A stretch of 64,000 bases of DNA. Origin: Candidatus Bathyarchaeota archaeon. GTDB lineage: Archaea > Thermoproteota > Bathyarchaeia > JAPDIZ01. The position numbers were made by a program, and so were the translations under genes. The stretch lies in contig JAPDIZ010000004.1 of the NCBI GenBank assembly GCA_029259355.1, forward strand, positions 1-64,000, written 5' to 3'. Position 1 is the first letter of the stretch. Every line of letters starts with the position of its first letter. Below are positions 41,681 through 49,594 of the stretch, in pieces. The notes under the pieces were generated by a model, which was not told the DNA's origin, did no database searches, and saw nothing but the letters and a program-made list of their open reading frames with translations.

Positions 41681-43033
41681 TTAGGCTAGCTCGAGAAACA
41701 CTGGCTCCTCCGTGAGTACAACGTTGTTTGGCTGGTAGATCTTCTCCACGCCTAAGGGGTTTGTCGCTTTTACCGGGCCTTGGAAGAAGCTGCTCAAATC
41801 CAGCTCTCTGGAAATGTCGCTCCAACAGAGGTAAAAGACCTTACCGTCTGCTCCCCTGAACTCAAAGGCCTCCACGCCCTCGCCTAGGTCCACGTCTCTC
41901 ACGTAGGTTGCGCTAGAGAGCTTCTGCCAAGAGTGCTTGCACATGTAAGGGTATTCGCCGCCCTCTACGTAGCTGAAGGAGCTCTTGCTTGGGTGCTCCT
42001 TCTCCCAAGCCAAGAAGTCCTCAGCGGTTTCCCTAGCCGTCGCGTAGACCGCTACCATGCTTCCATGAGGCGTTTTCTTTTCGATGAAGTGCTCGTTTAG
42101 CCAGAGGAAGAATTCCTCGATGTCTTGGTTATACTTGTCTCCATAGTTTGGGTGGTGGACCACGCCCCAGCTCCAAACCTTGTCCTCAAGCCCCATTAGC
42201 TCGTGCATCTTCCACTCAACGTAGAGCGTGAGGAAGTCCTTCTTCAGCTCAGGCACCGTCGAGTTCACTCCATGCGCAGTTGGCGAGCCGATCTGCGATC
42301 TGTGGTCTATGCTTACGAAGTTCATGCTCAAATCTTCCTCAAGCTCATGCCCCCTCTCGTCTGAGCAGCGAGCCCTCCAAGGATTCCAGACCTGGTGCCC
42401 GAAGTACTTGGTTGCGAAATCTGGTCTGTTGCCTGTGGCGATCCAGAACCCATACTCCTCCATCAACTCGTCTTCCAATCCGTACTTGCCCTTGGGTAGA
42501 GCTGCACAGACCGTTACGTTTTCGCCATCGCCAACCTCCTCAAGCACCTCGTCTACGAAGTACTTGGCGGATGAGTAGAACTCGTAGGGGTCTTGAGTAG
42601 AAACCCACCTATCCGTAGACTCGTCGTATCTGATGCTGTGGGCATGTGTCCCCACCTCATGGCCCTCGTCTAAGAGCCTCTCTATGGGCTCAAGCTCACC
42701 CCTCCTCATCGCTATCTGAGGGTAAAACCCGTTGAACAGAGCCGTCATCTTGACTCCGTTGCCTTGGCAGAAGTCCAGCAGCCAAATCAGCTCGTCTCTG
42801 CTTCTCTCGTAGTTCATCACAGTCCCGCGCTCCTCAACGCCGAAGTAGGGCTTTTTGGGAGGAGTTGCTGGAGGATCGAAGTGTAGGACGAATAGCACGT
42901 GTATCGGCGGCTCGTAGTCGGGCTTTGATGAGATATGGAGCGGACCGCGCTGCTGAGGCTGAAGCACGAGCCAGTAGGCGAGGGCTCCAGCAACCAGCGC
43001 TGCGATCAGCGCGAAAACTACCAGTCGCTTCAA
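41681..43033 (-). CDS. Membrane-anchored polysaccharide-deacetylase-like protein
   Basis: 450 residues. Residues 1-22 form a signal or anchor helix (RLVVFALIAALVAGALAYWL). The extracellular part shows a NodB-like arrangement: FVLHFDPPA near 50, TALFNGFYP, then a metal-type GHEVGTHAHS near 123, and late WSWGVVHHPNYGDK. A C-terminal beta domain of about 100 residues follows. It may trim or deacetylate the polymer made by the convergent GT2 enzyme. The first catalytic aspartates are not in the canonical form, so the activity is uncertain. Confidence 0.65.
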   Translation of the reverse strand: MKRLVVFALIAALVAGALAYWLVLQPQQRGPLHISSKPDYEPPIHVLFVLHFDPPATPPKKPYFGVEERGTVMNYERSRDELIWLLDFCQGNGVKMTALFNGFYPQIAMRRGELEPIERLLDEGHEVGTHAHSIRYDESTDRWVSTQDPYEFYSSAKYFVDEVLEEVGDGENVTVCAALPKGKYGLEDELMEEYGFWIATGNRPDFATKYFGHQVWNPWRARCSDERGHELEEDLSMNFVSIDHRSQIGSPTAHGVNSTVPELKKDFLTLYVEWKMHELMGLEDKVWSWGVVHHPNYGDKYNQDIEEFFLWLNEHFIEKKTPHGSMVAVYATARETAEDFLAWEKEHPSKSSFSYVEGGEYPYMCKHSWQKLSSATYVRDVDLGEGVEAFEFRGADGKVFYLCWSDISRELDLSSFFQGPVKATNPLGVEKIYQPNNVVLTEEPVFLELA

Positions 43034-43177
43034 GCAAGCACTCTCCTTCTAGAGTTGCTTCAACGAATCCGTATTTGTTTATGTTGGTGCAGCGGATTTT
43101 TCGAGCAACTCATAAGCGCTGTCAATGTTTATCTATGACCTCTTCATCTTCTCACGAGATCATTTGGAGGGTCTGGG

Positions 43178-44005
43178 ATGAGGGGGTTGACTCTGACTCA
43201 TAAACCACTCAACATCGCTAGAATCATATACGCCCCCAACAGGCGCGTCTACGGCTTCTCCTTCTCTGTAACGGATCCCGACGCCGCCATCTCCAGCGTG
43301 TCAGAGCTGATGAAGTCACTCGACGCCAAGATAGTGTTCATGCTGCTTTCTCCAGAGATGCACGGAGGGGAACCAGCCTCGCTCGTAGTGATATCAGACT
43401 TCACCGACTCCAAACACGACCCAGTAGAGGTTCTCGAGAGGGCTTCTGAGCTCAAAGGCGTGGAGCCCAGCGTGGTTCCCATAGAGCCCGTTTTCAACGG
43501 GTTGGTGGTGGAGGACAGGCACTTCCCCCTATTCATGGGTCCAGAGAGGGTTTTGATCCTCGATGAAACCCTGCTCAAAGGCGTTATCCAAGGGATAAGG
43601 AAGCGGTTCGGAAGCGCTGGAGAAGCCATACTGTTCTACCAAGGAAAGGAATCTGGGCGGTACTACGCCGAGTTGATCCCAAGGCTCTTTGGGTCTGCGC
43701 TTACAGCCGACCACCCATCGCTTGTGAGGATGGTGGAGGCTTTTCTCAGAACGATGGGTATGGGCTTGGTGGTGATCGAGAAGCTAGACCCCGCAAAGGG
43801 ATATGTTAGGATAACGGTTGGAGACTCGCTTGAGTGCTGCGTTGGCAAGGGATCCGACGAGCCCTACAGCCACTTCCTAAGAGGCATCTTCGCAGGAATA
43901 TTTGAGCGAGTGTTTGGCTCAGAGGTTGAGGTTAAAGAAACTATGTGCATAGCTAAGGGAGACGAAGTCTGTGAGTTCCAAGTCATCAAGAGACAATCTC
44001 CTTAG
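43178..44005 (+). CDS. V4R-domain protein
   Basis: 275 residues. The C-terminal 130 are a V4R domain (LLKGVIQGIRKRFGSAGEAI; DSLECCVGKGSDEPYSHFLRG; then METMCIAKGDEVCEFQV-like ending, here ETMCIAKGDEVCEFQVIK). V4R domains bind small hydrophobic ligands and occur in archaeal sensors and in bacteriochlorophyll synthesis. The N-terminal half, about 110 residues with an ACT-like pattern (GFSFSVTDPDAAISSVSELM), suggests a regulatory protein. It converges on the nucleotidyltransferase gene with a 20-base overlap. Confidence 0.7.
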   Translation: MRGLTLTHKPLNIARIIYAPNRRVYGFSFSVTDPDAAISSVSELMKSLDAKIVFMLLSPEMHGGEPASLVVISDFTDSKHDPVEVLERASELKGVEPSVVPIEPVFNGLVVEDRHFPLFMGPERVLILDETLLKGVIQGIRKRFGSAGEAILFYQGKESGRYYAELIPRLFGSALTADHPSLVRMVEAFLRTMGMGLVVIEKLDPAKGYVRITVGDSLECCVGKGSDEPYSHFLRGIFAGIFERVFGSEVEVKETMCIAKGDEVCEFQVIKRQSP

Positions 44006-44996
44006 GCGGAACCACAGCTCTTCTAACACTCTTTTTGAGCTGAGCTCCGCAGCCGACGACAGCCTCCTCAACCACCACCGAATCCCCTAAGCAAACGCAA
44101 TCCATGAGCAAACACCGCCTCAAGACGCAATTCCTCCCCACAACCACGTTTTTCCCCAAAACTGCGTAAGGGCCTATCGAGCACCCCTCGCTGATCCTAG
44201 ACCCCTCTCCAACGAGCGCTGGCGGAAGAAGCTCAAAGTTCCAATGGGCAGGAGCTCCGCTGACTTCGCTAAGCAGCTCAAGGTTTGCTCTAAGCAAGTC
44301 CCAAGGAGTTGTTAAGTGGATCCTCCAGCTAACTCTGTGCAACACAACCCGCATACCTTGCTCGATCATCTTGTTGAACGCGTCTGCTAGCTCGATCTCA
44401 CCCCTCTTCGAAGGCTTCAGCTCCTCCAACACGCTCAAAGCTCTAAGCCTAAAAGCGTGGAGCGAAACACCCGCTAAGCCGCTGAACTCTGCCTCGACGC
44501 TTGGCTTCTCAACCACTCGAAGCACCAAGCCGCTGGAGTCTGCTTCGACCAAGCTAGAAGACGATATCTCGTCTCCACAAGCCTCCACCACCGCAATAGC
44601 TGCATCTGCTCCACTGTGAACAAACTCGTTTAAGAAGAGGTGAACGTCTTCCGCTTTGAAGAGGTTGTCGCACGCAACCACCGCAACCAAGTCGCTGCGC
44701 AGAAGCGGGATGGCTTGAACAAGGGCATGGGCGTTTCCCAAAGGCTTTGGCTGAAAAGCGTAAGCAACCTCAACGCCTAATCCGCCACCGTCGCCCAAGT
44801 AGTCTACGACCTTTTTGGTGTGAGGTCCTAAAACCACCACGACTCTCTCAACGCCAGCGCCCCTCAGCATCTTGACAACGTGCTCTATGATCGGCTTGTT
44901 CAGTAGGGGGAGCAGCGGCTTGGGAACGTGGGGGGTGAGTGGCTTCATCCTTTTGCCAAGTCCACCTGCCAGCACAACAGCTTCTCCAACAAGCAC
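43986..44996 (-). CDS. Bifunctional sugar-1-phosphate nucleotidylyltransferase/left-handed helix protein (GlmU-like)
   Basis: 336 residues. The N-terminal catalytic domain has VVLAGGLGKRMKPLTPHVPK (6-25) and a VVACDNLF metal site. The C-terminal 90 residues are a left-handed beta-helix with hexapeptide repeats (GSRISEGCSIGPYAVLGKNV, then VVGRNCVLRRCLLM). Such archaeal enzymes activate glucose-, GlcNAc- or related sugar-1-phosphates. It probably supplies nucleotide sugars for the glycan genes in this window. It starts 91 bases from the feo-linked membrane gene. Confidence 0.85.
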   Translation of the reverse strand: MLVGEAVVLAGGLGKRMKPLTPHVPKPLLPLLNKPIIEHVVKMLRGAGVERVVVVLGPHTKKVVDYLGDGGGLGVEVAYAFQPKPLGNAHALVQAIPLLRSDLVAVVACDNLFKAEDVHLFLNEFVHSGADAAIAVVEACGDEISSSSLVEADSSGLVLRVVEKPSVEAEFSGLAGVSLHAFRLRALSVLEELKPSKRGEIELADAFNKMIEQGMRVVLHRVSWRIHLTTPWDLLRANLELLSEVSGAPAHWNFELLPPALVGEGSRISEGCSIGPYAVLGKNVVVGRNCVLRRCLLMDCVCLGDSVVVEEAVVGCGAQLKKSVRRAVVPPKEIVS

Positions 44997-45083
44997 TCAA
45001 AACACCGCTTATTCTCCCTCTGCGCTATTTTGCACTCTTTAGGAGAAAAAGAAAAGACTTCCGTTTCTGCTTTCGTAGAGTTT

Positions 45084-45503
45084 TTAGCTAGAGCTTAGTG
45101 CTCTGTATCCATAGTATGCTAAGGAAGCGGAGAGAGGCAGTAGCGCTATCTCTGCTCTGAGATCGGCTAAAGCTTCGTATGCTTCTCCGACGATCAGCGC
45201 ATCCAAGGCGCTTGCTCCGATTATCAGCAGGTAGAGTACGCCGAAGGCTGTTGCTAAGCCTCCTCCAACGAGGAGGAAGCCAGCTCCTTCCCACAGCGTT
45301 TTCTTCAATTTCTTTGCTCCTACTAGCAGCGTCGAGCCCGCTACTGCTATGGAGAAGCCTCCAAAGAGGTCTTGCGGCACTAAGGGGATATCCATCGTAG
45401 CTACGCACAGAACAACCTCTAGAACGCCTACTAACACGTAGAGAACTCCTACTGCAGCTGCAAACGACGCCACCAATCTTGTTTTGCCCAACTTTCTCAC
45501 CAC
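45084..45503 (-). CDS. Small membrane protein of the feo operon
   Basis: 139 residues with four hydrophobic helices and little else to classify it (ASFAAAVGVLYVLVGVLEVV near 13-32; FSIAVAGSTLLVG). It begins at the base following the FeoB permease stop codon, so it is translated with it. Small membrane partners such as FeoC-like or NRAMP accessory proteins are known in feo operons, but I cannot match this one. A role in iron uptake is inference from position. Confidence 0.6.
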   Translation of the reverse strand: MVRKLGKTRLVASFAAAVGVLYVLVGVLEVVLCVATMDIPLVPQDLFGGFSIAVAGSTLLVGAKKLKKTLWEGAGFLLVGGGLATAFGVLYLLIIGASALDALIVGEAYEALADLRAEIALLPLSASLAYYGYRALSSS

Positions 45504-46775
45504 CTATCCGAAGCCGAGTAGATGACCAAGAGCTACTATGAGAGCTGAAACGATGTAGGCCAGCGCAAGCAGATATGCGACGGAGAATAGCGTCCACCTC
45601 CAAGAACCTGTCTCGCTCCTTATGATGCCTATGGTCGCCAAGCATGGGATGTAGATCAGGGTGAATGCCATGAACGCATAGCCAGTTAGTGGGGTAATCG
45701 AGTTTGCCAAGATGGCGCTAACAGCTTCCTCTTCCTCAACGCCGTAGAGTATGCCAAGAGCCTCCACTACGACTTCCTTTGCCATAAAACCGAAGAAGAG
45801 AGCGACTGCAAGCCTCCAGTCGAATCCCAGTGGCCTTAGCAGAGGCTCTATAGCATGGCCAAGGAGTCCAGCGTAGGAGTTTTCTACACCCGCTCCCCAA
45901 GGAAAAGTCGATAGGAACCAGAGGATAAGCGCTCCAGCCAGTAGTATGGTAGCGGCTTTCTTGAGGAAGACCACGCCTCTCTCCCACATATAGATGAAGA
46001 CGTTTCGCATGAGCGGCTTGGAGTAGGGTGGAAGCTCCATTATGAAGGGGGAGGGTTCTCCGCCGAACAACACTCTTCTGAATAGCAGAGCCATCATAAG
46101 CGCTAGAGCGAGTCCAAGCACGTACATCGAGAAAACAGCTGCGCTAGCGTATTGGCCCATCACCGCTCCAGCGACTACAACGTAGACGGGCAACCTAGCG
46201 CTACATGACATTAGCGGGTTCACCAAGATGGTGGTAAGCCTGTCCTTCTCGTCGGCTATGGTCCTCGTAGACATTATGGCGGGAAGATTGCAGCCAAAGC
46301 CCATGAGCATGCATATGAATGATCGTCCGTGCATTCCAAAGCGATGCATCAGCCTATCCATGAGGAATGCTGCTCTTGCGAGGTATCCACTGTCTTCGAG
46401 GAGTCCAAGAGCGAAGAATAGGAAGAATATGGGCCCTACAAACACAAGCACAAAACCCAAGCCGCCACACAAGCCATCCGAAAGAAACGAAGCCAAGACC
46501 TCGTTGGGAACTGTAGCAGCTATTTCGCCCAGCCAACTGAAGAATGCATCTATGGCGTCGGATACAGGAGCTGATGCGTCGAAAGTCCACCTAAAAGCAG
46601 CCCAGAGCATGGCGAAAAAGATGGGTAAGCCTAGCCATTTGTGCAGAAAGACTTGGTCAAGTGCGTCTGAAATAGACGGCCTGGTCTCTCTCTTTTTAAC
46701 TACTCTCTGGGTAATTTTTGAAGCAACTTCGTAGCGCCTTTCTGGAATAAGTGCTTCAAAGCTCTTACCGCTCAA
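45504..46775 (-). CDS. feoB: FeoB ferrous iron transporter, membrane part
   Basis: 423 residues carrying the two Gate/nucleoside-recognition-like domains of FeoB: GLGFVLVFVGPIFFLFFALG near 110 and FGCNLPAIMSTRTIADEKDR near 165 (first gate), then ERGVVFLKKAATILLAGALI and the C-terminal FGFMAKEVVVEALGILYG. It moves Fe(II) across the membrane. The GTPase part lies in the separate gene upstream, overlapping by 11 bases in another frame, so FeoB is split here. Confidence 0.88.
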   Translation of the reverse strand: MSGKSFEALIPERRYEVASKITQRVVKKRETRPSISDALDQVFLHKWLGLPIFFAMLWAAFRWTFDASAPVSDAIDAFFSWLGEIAATVPNEVLASFLSDGLCGGLGFVLVFVGPIFFLFFALGLLEDSGYLARAAFLMDRLMHRFGMHGRSFICMLMGFGCNLPAIMSTRTIADEKDRLTTILVNPLMSCSARLPVYVVVAGAVMGQYASAAVFSMYVLGLALALMMALLFRRVLFGGEPSPFIMELPPYSKPLMRNVFIYMWERGVVFLKKAATILLAGALILWFLSTFPWGAGVENSYAGLLGHAIEPLLRPLGFDWRLAVALFFGFMAKEVVVEALGILYGVEEEEAVSAILANSITPLTGYAFMAFTLIYIPCLATIGIIRSETGSWRWTLFSVAYLLALAYIVSALIVALGHLLGFG

Positions 46776-47496
46776 AGCCTAAAACCTCCTTTACCTTGTC
46801 ATAAATTGAGCTTTTCTTTATCAGCGAAGCCACGGTCTGGTCTCGTTCCAAGCACATGATTGCAAGCCACCTAAGCGGATACTTCGAAAGCTCGGCATCG
46901 CTCCTGAAAGCCTCCACGAGCTCGGAGATTGCTTGCTCAACGTCTTCTCCGTACGAGATCGGCTTGGGGGGTTGAGGGTTCTCAAAGGATGAGATGATTG
47001 CGTCCTTAAGCTCATCTATGCCATATCCCTTAGTGGCTATGGTTGGCACGACAGGGATGGAAAGCTCTCTAGACAGTGCTTCGTGATCGACTTCGAAGCC
47101 CATGGACTGAGCAAGGTCTATCTTGTTCAAAGCAATCACGAGATTTGCCTCAAGCTCTATCAACTGGAGAACAAGGTAGAGGTTTCTCTCGAGGTTCGAA
47201 GCGTCAACTATGTCCACCACCACATCAGGCTTTTCCTCGACGATGAAATCTCTAGCGATAGCTTCGTCGATGGAGATTGCTGAGAGGCTGTAGACGCCGG
47301 GAAGGTCTACGACATGAACCGAGAACCCTCTGTGCCTAAACCAACCCTCCTTCTTCTCAACAGTTTTTCCTGGCCAGTTGCCTATGCGTTGCTTCGCACC
47401 CGTTAGCCTGTTGAATACGCTGCTCTTGCCCACATTTGGGTTGCCTATCAACCCAACCAAGATCTCGCGCTTGCTCACGCCTCGCCTACCCCACAT
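46765..47496 (-). CDS. feoB: FeoB GTPase domain (separate gene)
   Basis: 243 residues. G1 GNPNVGKSSVFNRLTG (17-32), the FeoB-specific QRIGNWPGKTVEKKEG (G2), DLPGVYSL (G3), NKID (G4) and a helical GDI-like tail are present. In most organisms this domain is fused to the membrane part. Here it ends with its own TAA, and the permease starts TTG 11 bases earlier in another frame. The split may be natural or the result of a frameshift. It follows feoA (11-base overlap), so the four genes form one transcript. Confidence 0.88.
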   Translation of the reverse strand: MWGRRGVSKREILVGLIGNPNVGKSSVFNRLTGAKQRIGNWPGKTVEKKEGWFRHRGFSVHVVDLPGVYSLSAISIDEAIARDFIVEEKPDVVVDIVDASNLERNLYLVLQLIELEANLVIALNKIDLAQSMGFEVDHEALSRELSIPVVPTIATKGYGIDELKDAIISSFENPQPPKPISYGEDVEQAISELVEAFRSDAELSKYPLRWLAIMCLERDQTVASLIKKSSIYDKVKEVLGFER

Positions 47497-47755
47497 ACAC
47501 CTTAGACAAGATCCCCACGCTGAGAGCTATTCGCGCTCCCATAACCTCGACAATCCTAGAGCCGGGGTTGGGAGAGAACAACACTCTTACGCGCACACCG
47601 GGGACAAACCCCATCTCAACCAAGCGCTTGGTAAAGCCACGACCCCCATCCACAAAGAGCACGACGGCCTCCTCTCCCGGCGAAAGCGTCGAAAGCGGTC
47701 TAGGCAATGTGCTGAAGCGCGCTGGTTCATTGATTGAGCTGTCTTGGCCAAGCAC
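47486..47755 (-). CDS. feoA: FeoA domain protein
   Basis: About 89 residues, one SH3-like FeoA domain: LVEMGFVPGVRVRVLFSPNP and VMGARIALSVGILSKVYV. FeoA interacts with the FeoB GTPase. The GTG at 47755 follows GGAGGTGGGG well; the upstream ATG at 47779 is the alternative and would overlap the other feoA gene. Two feoA genes in tandem head the operon. Confidence 0.85.
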   Translation of the reverse strand: MLGQDSSINEPARFSTLPRPLSTLSPGEEAVVLFVDGGRGFTKRLVEMGFVPGVRVRVLFSPNPGSRIVEVMGARIALSVGILSKVYVG

Positions 47756-47756
47756 C

Positions 47757-47993
47757 TTACCCCACCTCCTCAACTTCAACCGCAGATGCTTCCTCCCTCC
47801 TCAGCGAGAGGTGGTATCCCCTAACCAAGACCTCGACGGGGTCGCCTAGCGGAGCAACTCGCTCCACCTCTACTACCGAGCCTGGAACAACGCCCATATC
47901 TACCATTCTGCGCATGAGGGTAAGGCTCTCGCCTTTGATGGACCTAACCTTGTAGCGCCTTCCCGGAACCCCTTCGCTAAGCAGCATTTGCAT
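47757..47993 (-). CDS. feoA: FeoA domain protein (first gene of the feo operon)
   Basis: 78 residues. MVDMGVVPGSVVEVERVAPL, then GDPVEVLVRGYHLSLRREEA, is a canonical FeoA/SH3 pattern. It is the promoter-proximal gene of the leftward feo operon. Its leader is short: a TATA element CTTATATATAAG at about 48028-48039 lies about 40 bases upstream, and a 20-bp palindrome covers the space between TATA box and transcription start, so repression by a metal-sensing regulator is expected. Confidence 0.85.
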   Translation of the reverse strand: MQMLLSEGVPGRRYKVRSIKGESLTLMRRMVDMGVVPGSVVEVERVAPLGDPVEVLVRGYHLSLRREEASAVEVEEVG

Positions 47994-48000
47994 CAGCCTC

Positions 48001-48076
48001 TGCTGGCAAAAAGTTAGGATATCCTAACTTATATATAAGTGTAATTTTTAACCTATGCACATAATTTTGCTTCAAA
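48001..48076. repeat. Direct repeat copy 1 in the feo control region
   Basis: A 76-base block beginning TGCTGGCAAAAAGTTAGG and ending CACATAATTTTGCTTCAAA. It contains a palindrome and TATA box and matches the block at 48155-48223, apart from small gaps and substitutions. The same orientation suggests a tandem-type duplication of a promoter-operator unit. Confidence 0.8.
48011..48030. promoter_or_regulatory. Perfect 20-bp palindrome, feo operator (DtxR-like box)
   Basis: AAGTTAGGATATCCTAACTT is a perfect palindrome. TTAGG-N4-CCTAA resembles the DtxR/IdeR consensus. It lies between the leftward TATA box and the feoA start, where a bound repressor would block transcription. The DtxR/MntR-family protein encoded at 50634-51056 is the obvious candidate. 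Confidence 0.75.
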
Positions 48077-48154
48077 AAATTTGTCTTCAAATAATATGGA
48101 AAGAAAAAATTATTTTTTAAGAATCAGCTTCTTTTAGAAAAAAGCAAACTAGTG

Positions 48155-48223
48155 TGCTGGCAAAAGTTAGGTTATCCTAACTTAAATGTAACTTTTAACC
48201 TATGCACATAATTTTGCTTCAAA
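48155..48223. repeat. Direct repeat copy 2, upstream of the PAPS-reductase-like gene
   Basis: A 69-base block that begins TGCTGGCAAAAGTTAGG and ends CACATAATTTTGCTTCAAA, about 80-90 percent like copy 1 by eye. It lacks the strong TATATATA element of copy 1 (TTAAATG instead). It lies 25 bases upstream of the next gene on the plus strand. Confidence 0.8.
48164..48183. promoter_or_regulatory. Near-perfect 20-bp palindrome (second DtxR-like box)
   Basis: AAGTTAGGTTATCCTAACTT differs from a perfect palindrome at one position of each half. It is the second operator-like site of the feo/PAPS-reductase-like intergenic region, about 65 bases upstream of the rightward gene. Confidence 0.7.
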
Positions 48224-48247
48224 GTTTCCACAGAGAATCCTTTTTGT

Positions 48248-49546
48248 TTGCGTTTCGCGCTGTTGTATGTTGGCGCCATGCACAGGGTTTTGGCTAGGTC
48301 CAGAAGCGACGCAAAAGCCTTGGAGGCTATGCTTAGCAGGTTCTTCCGCGGCTGGGGGACTGAGGTTTGCTCACTTGGGGGAGTTTCGGGAGAGGAAGCT
48401 TTTGCAAAAGCTGTCGAGGAACACATAAACAGCGAAGCTTACAACATCGTATTTTTGGGGAGGGTTGAGGCTGAGCTTGTGCATCTAGATGCGGACTTCC
48501 CCGAAAATGTTGTGTTTTTTGTGGTGGACAAAGCTAGGGTTAGGAATGCGAGGCTTGAGGAGTTAGCTGAGTGCTTTGAGCGAGCTAGGGCTTTGCTGAG
48601 AAACCGCGTCTGGTGGGTTGGCGACGCCTACTCGCTTTCGAAGACATCTGATGAGCCGATGATTGGTGATGTATGCAGAGACCCTGCAGCAGACCTCTTC
48701 ATAGGGCTAAGCGGGTTCGTCGAAGTCGCTTCTGAGGTTTTGGGGAAGTTGGGAGAAAACCCGTTGGTGGTGAGGCTCTACGGGGGAAAGCACCTCATCT
48801 TCTGCGGGCCAAAGCTAACAGCTGAGCTACACATACCCGAAGAAGGTGAGGAGCTTGGGGGTCGAGTAGTCTCAGAGGAGCGCGTGGATGTTTCGCTGGA
48901 GAGCTTGGTGGAGAGAAACAGGCGTGTAATGGAGGTGCACGAAAAGATCGCTCTCAGCTTCCTCAAAAGATTTGCCGACAGAGGAGAGGTTGTTGTTCCC
49001 TGGAGCGGTGGAAAAGACAGCACCTGCGCCCTCTTACTCGCCAAAAAAGCGTTTGGAGACGTAACTGCAGTCTACGTGGACACGGGCTACGAGTTTCCGC
49101 AGACAAAGCGCTACATCGAAGAAGTTTCGAAGAAGCTAGGGGTTAGAGTCGAAGTCGCTTACGCCAAGGTGGACGAGGAGCTCCCGAAGCGTGAGCCACC
49201 TACTCTTCAAAACCGCTGGTGTGCTTGGATGAAGATCAACGCCCTAAACCAGAAGATGCTTGAGTTAGCTGACAAACCCCTATCTGTGGTGGGCGACAGA
49301 GACGCCGAGTCGAGGATGAGGAGTGAAAGGCCTCCCGCGAGAGAGTACATGGGGGTTTTCCAGCTCGCTCCCATCAAGCAGTGGTCAACGATGATGGCTC
49401 AGCTCTACCTCTTGGCAAATGGTGTTCCCCTAAACCCCCTTTATGAGATGGGGTTCTACAGAATTGGCTGCACCATCTGCCCAGCGCTTAGGAGCTGGGA
49501 GAAGAGAGTAATCGAAAGGTTTGGGCTTAGCACGCAAGCTGGTTGA
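48248..49546 (+). CDS. PAPS-reductase-family PP-loop protein
   Basis: 432 residues. The N-terminal 220 have no clear assignment. A PP-loop ATP site VPWSGGKDSTCALLLAKK (near 257) and a COG0175-type alpha-hydrolase domain follow, with a cysteine in NRWCAWMKIN and a C-terminal GCTICPA after NPLYEMGFYRIG. Archaeal proteins of this kind are annotated as PAPS reductases but probably include other sulfur-transfer enzymes. Sharing the feo control region suggests a link to iron or Fe-S supply. The start is TTG 48248; other starts within 30 codons are possible. Confidence 0.75.
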   Translation: MRFALLYVGAMHRVLARSRSDAKALEAMLSRFFRGWGTEVCSLGGVSGEEAFAKAVEEHINSEAYNIVFLGRVEAELVHLDADFPENVVFFVVDKARVRNARLEELAECFERARALLRNRVWWVGDAYSLSKTSDEPMIGDVCRDPAADLFIGLSGFVEVASEVLGKLGENPLVVRLYGGKHLIFCGPKLTAELHIPEEGEELGGRVVSEERVDVSLESLVERNRRVMEVHEKIALSFLKRFADRGEVVVPWSGGKDSTCALLLAKKAFGDVTAVYVDTGYEFPQTKRYIEEVSKKLGVRVEVAYAKVDEELPKREPPTLQNRWCAWMKINALNQKMLELADKPLSVVGDRDAESRMRSERPPAREYMGVFQLAPIKQWSTMMAQLYLLANGVPLNPLYEMGFYRIGCTICPALRSWEKRVIERFGLSTQAG

Positions 49547-49594
49547 CCAAAAATGGTAAATGTAGTGGCTGTTTCTTTGCGTAAGGTGTAGAGG

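Noticed and set aside
46765-46775. FeoB split dismissed as certain sequencing error
   Set aside because: Both parts have complete domains and a normal stop/start overlap, so I kept two genes while noting that a frameshift remains possible.
48001-48223. Repeats considered as a short CRISPR array or insertion-sequence ends
   Set aside because: Only two copies, about 70 bases long, each containing a promoter-operator; no spacers of even length and no transposase nearby.
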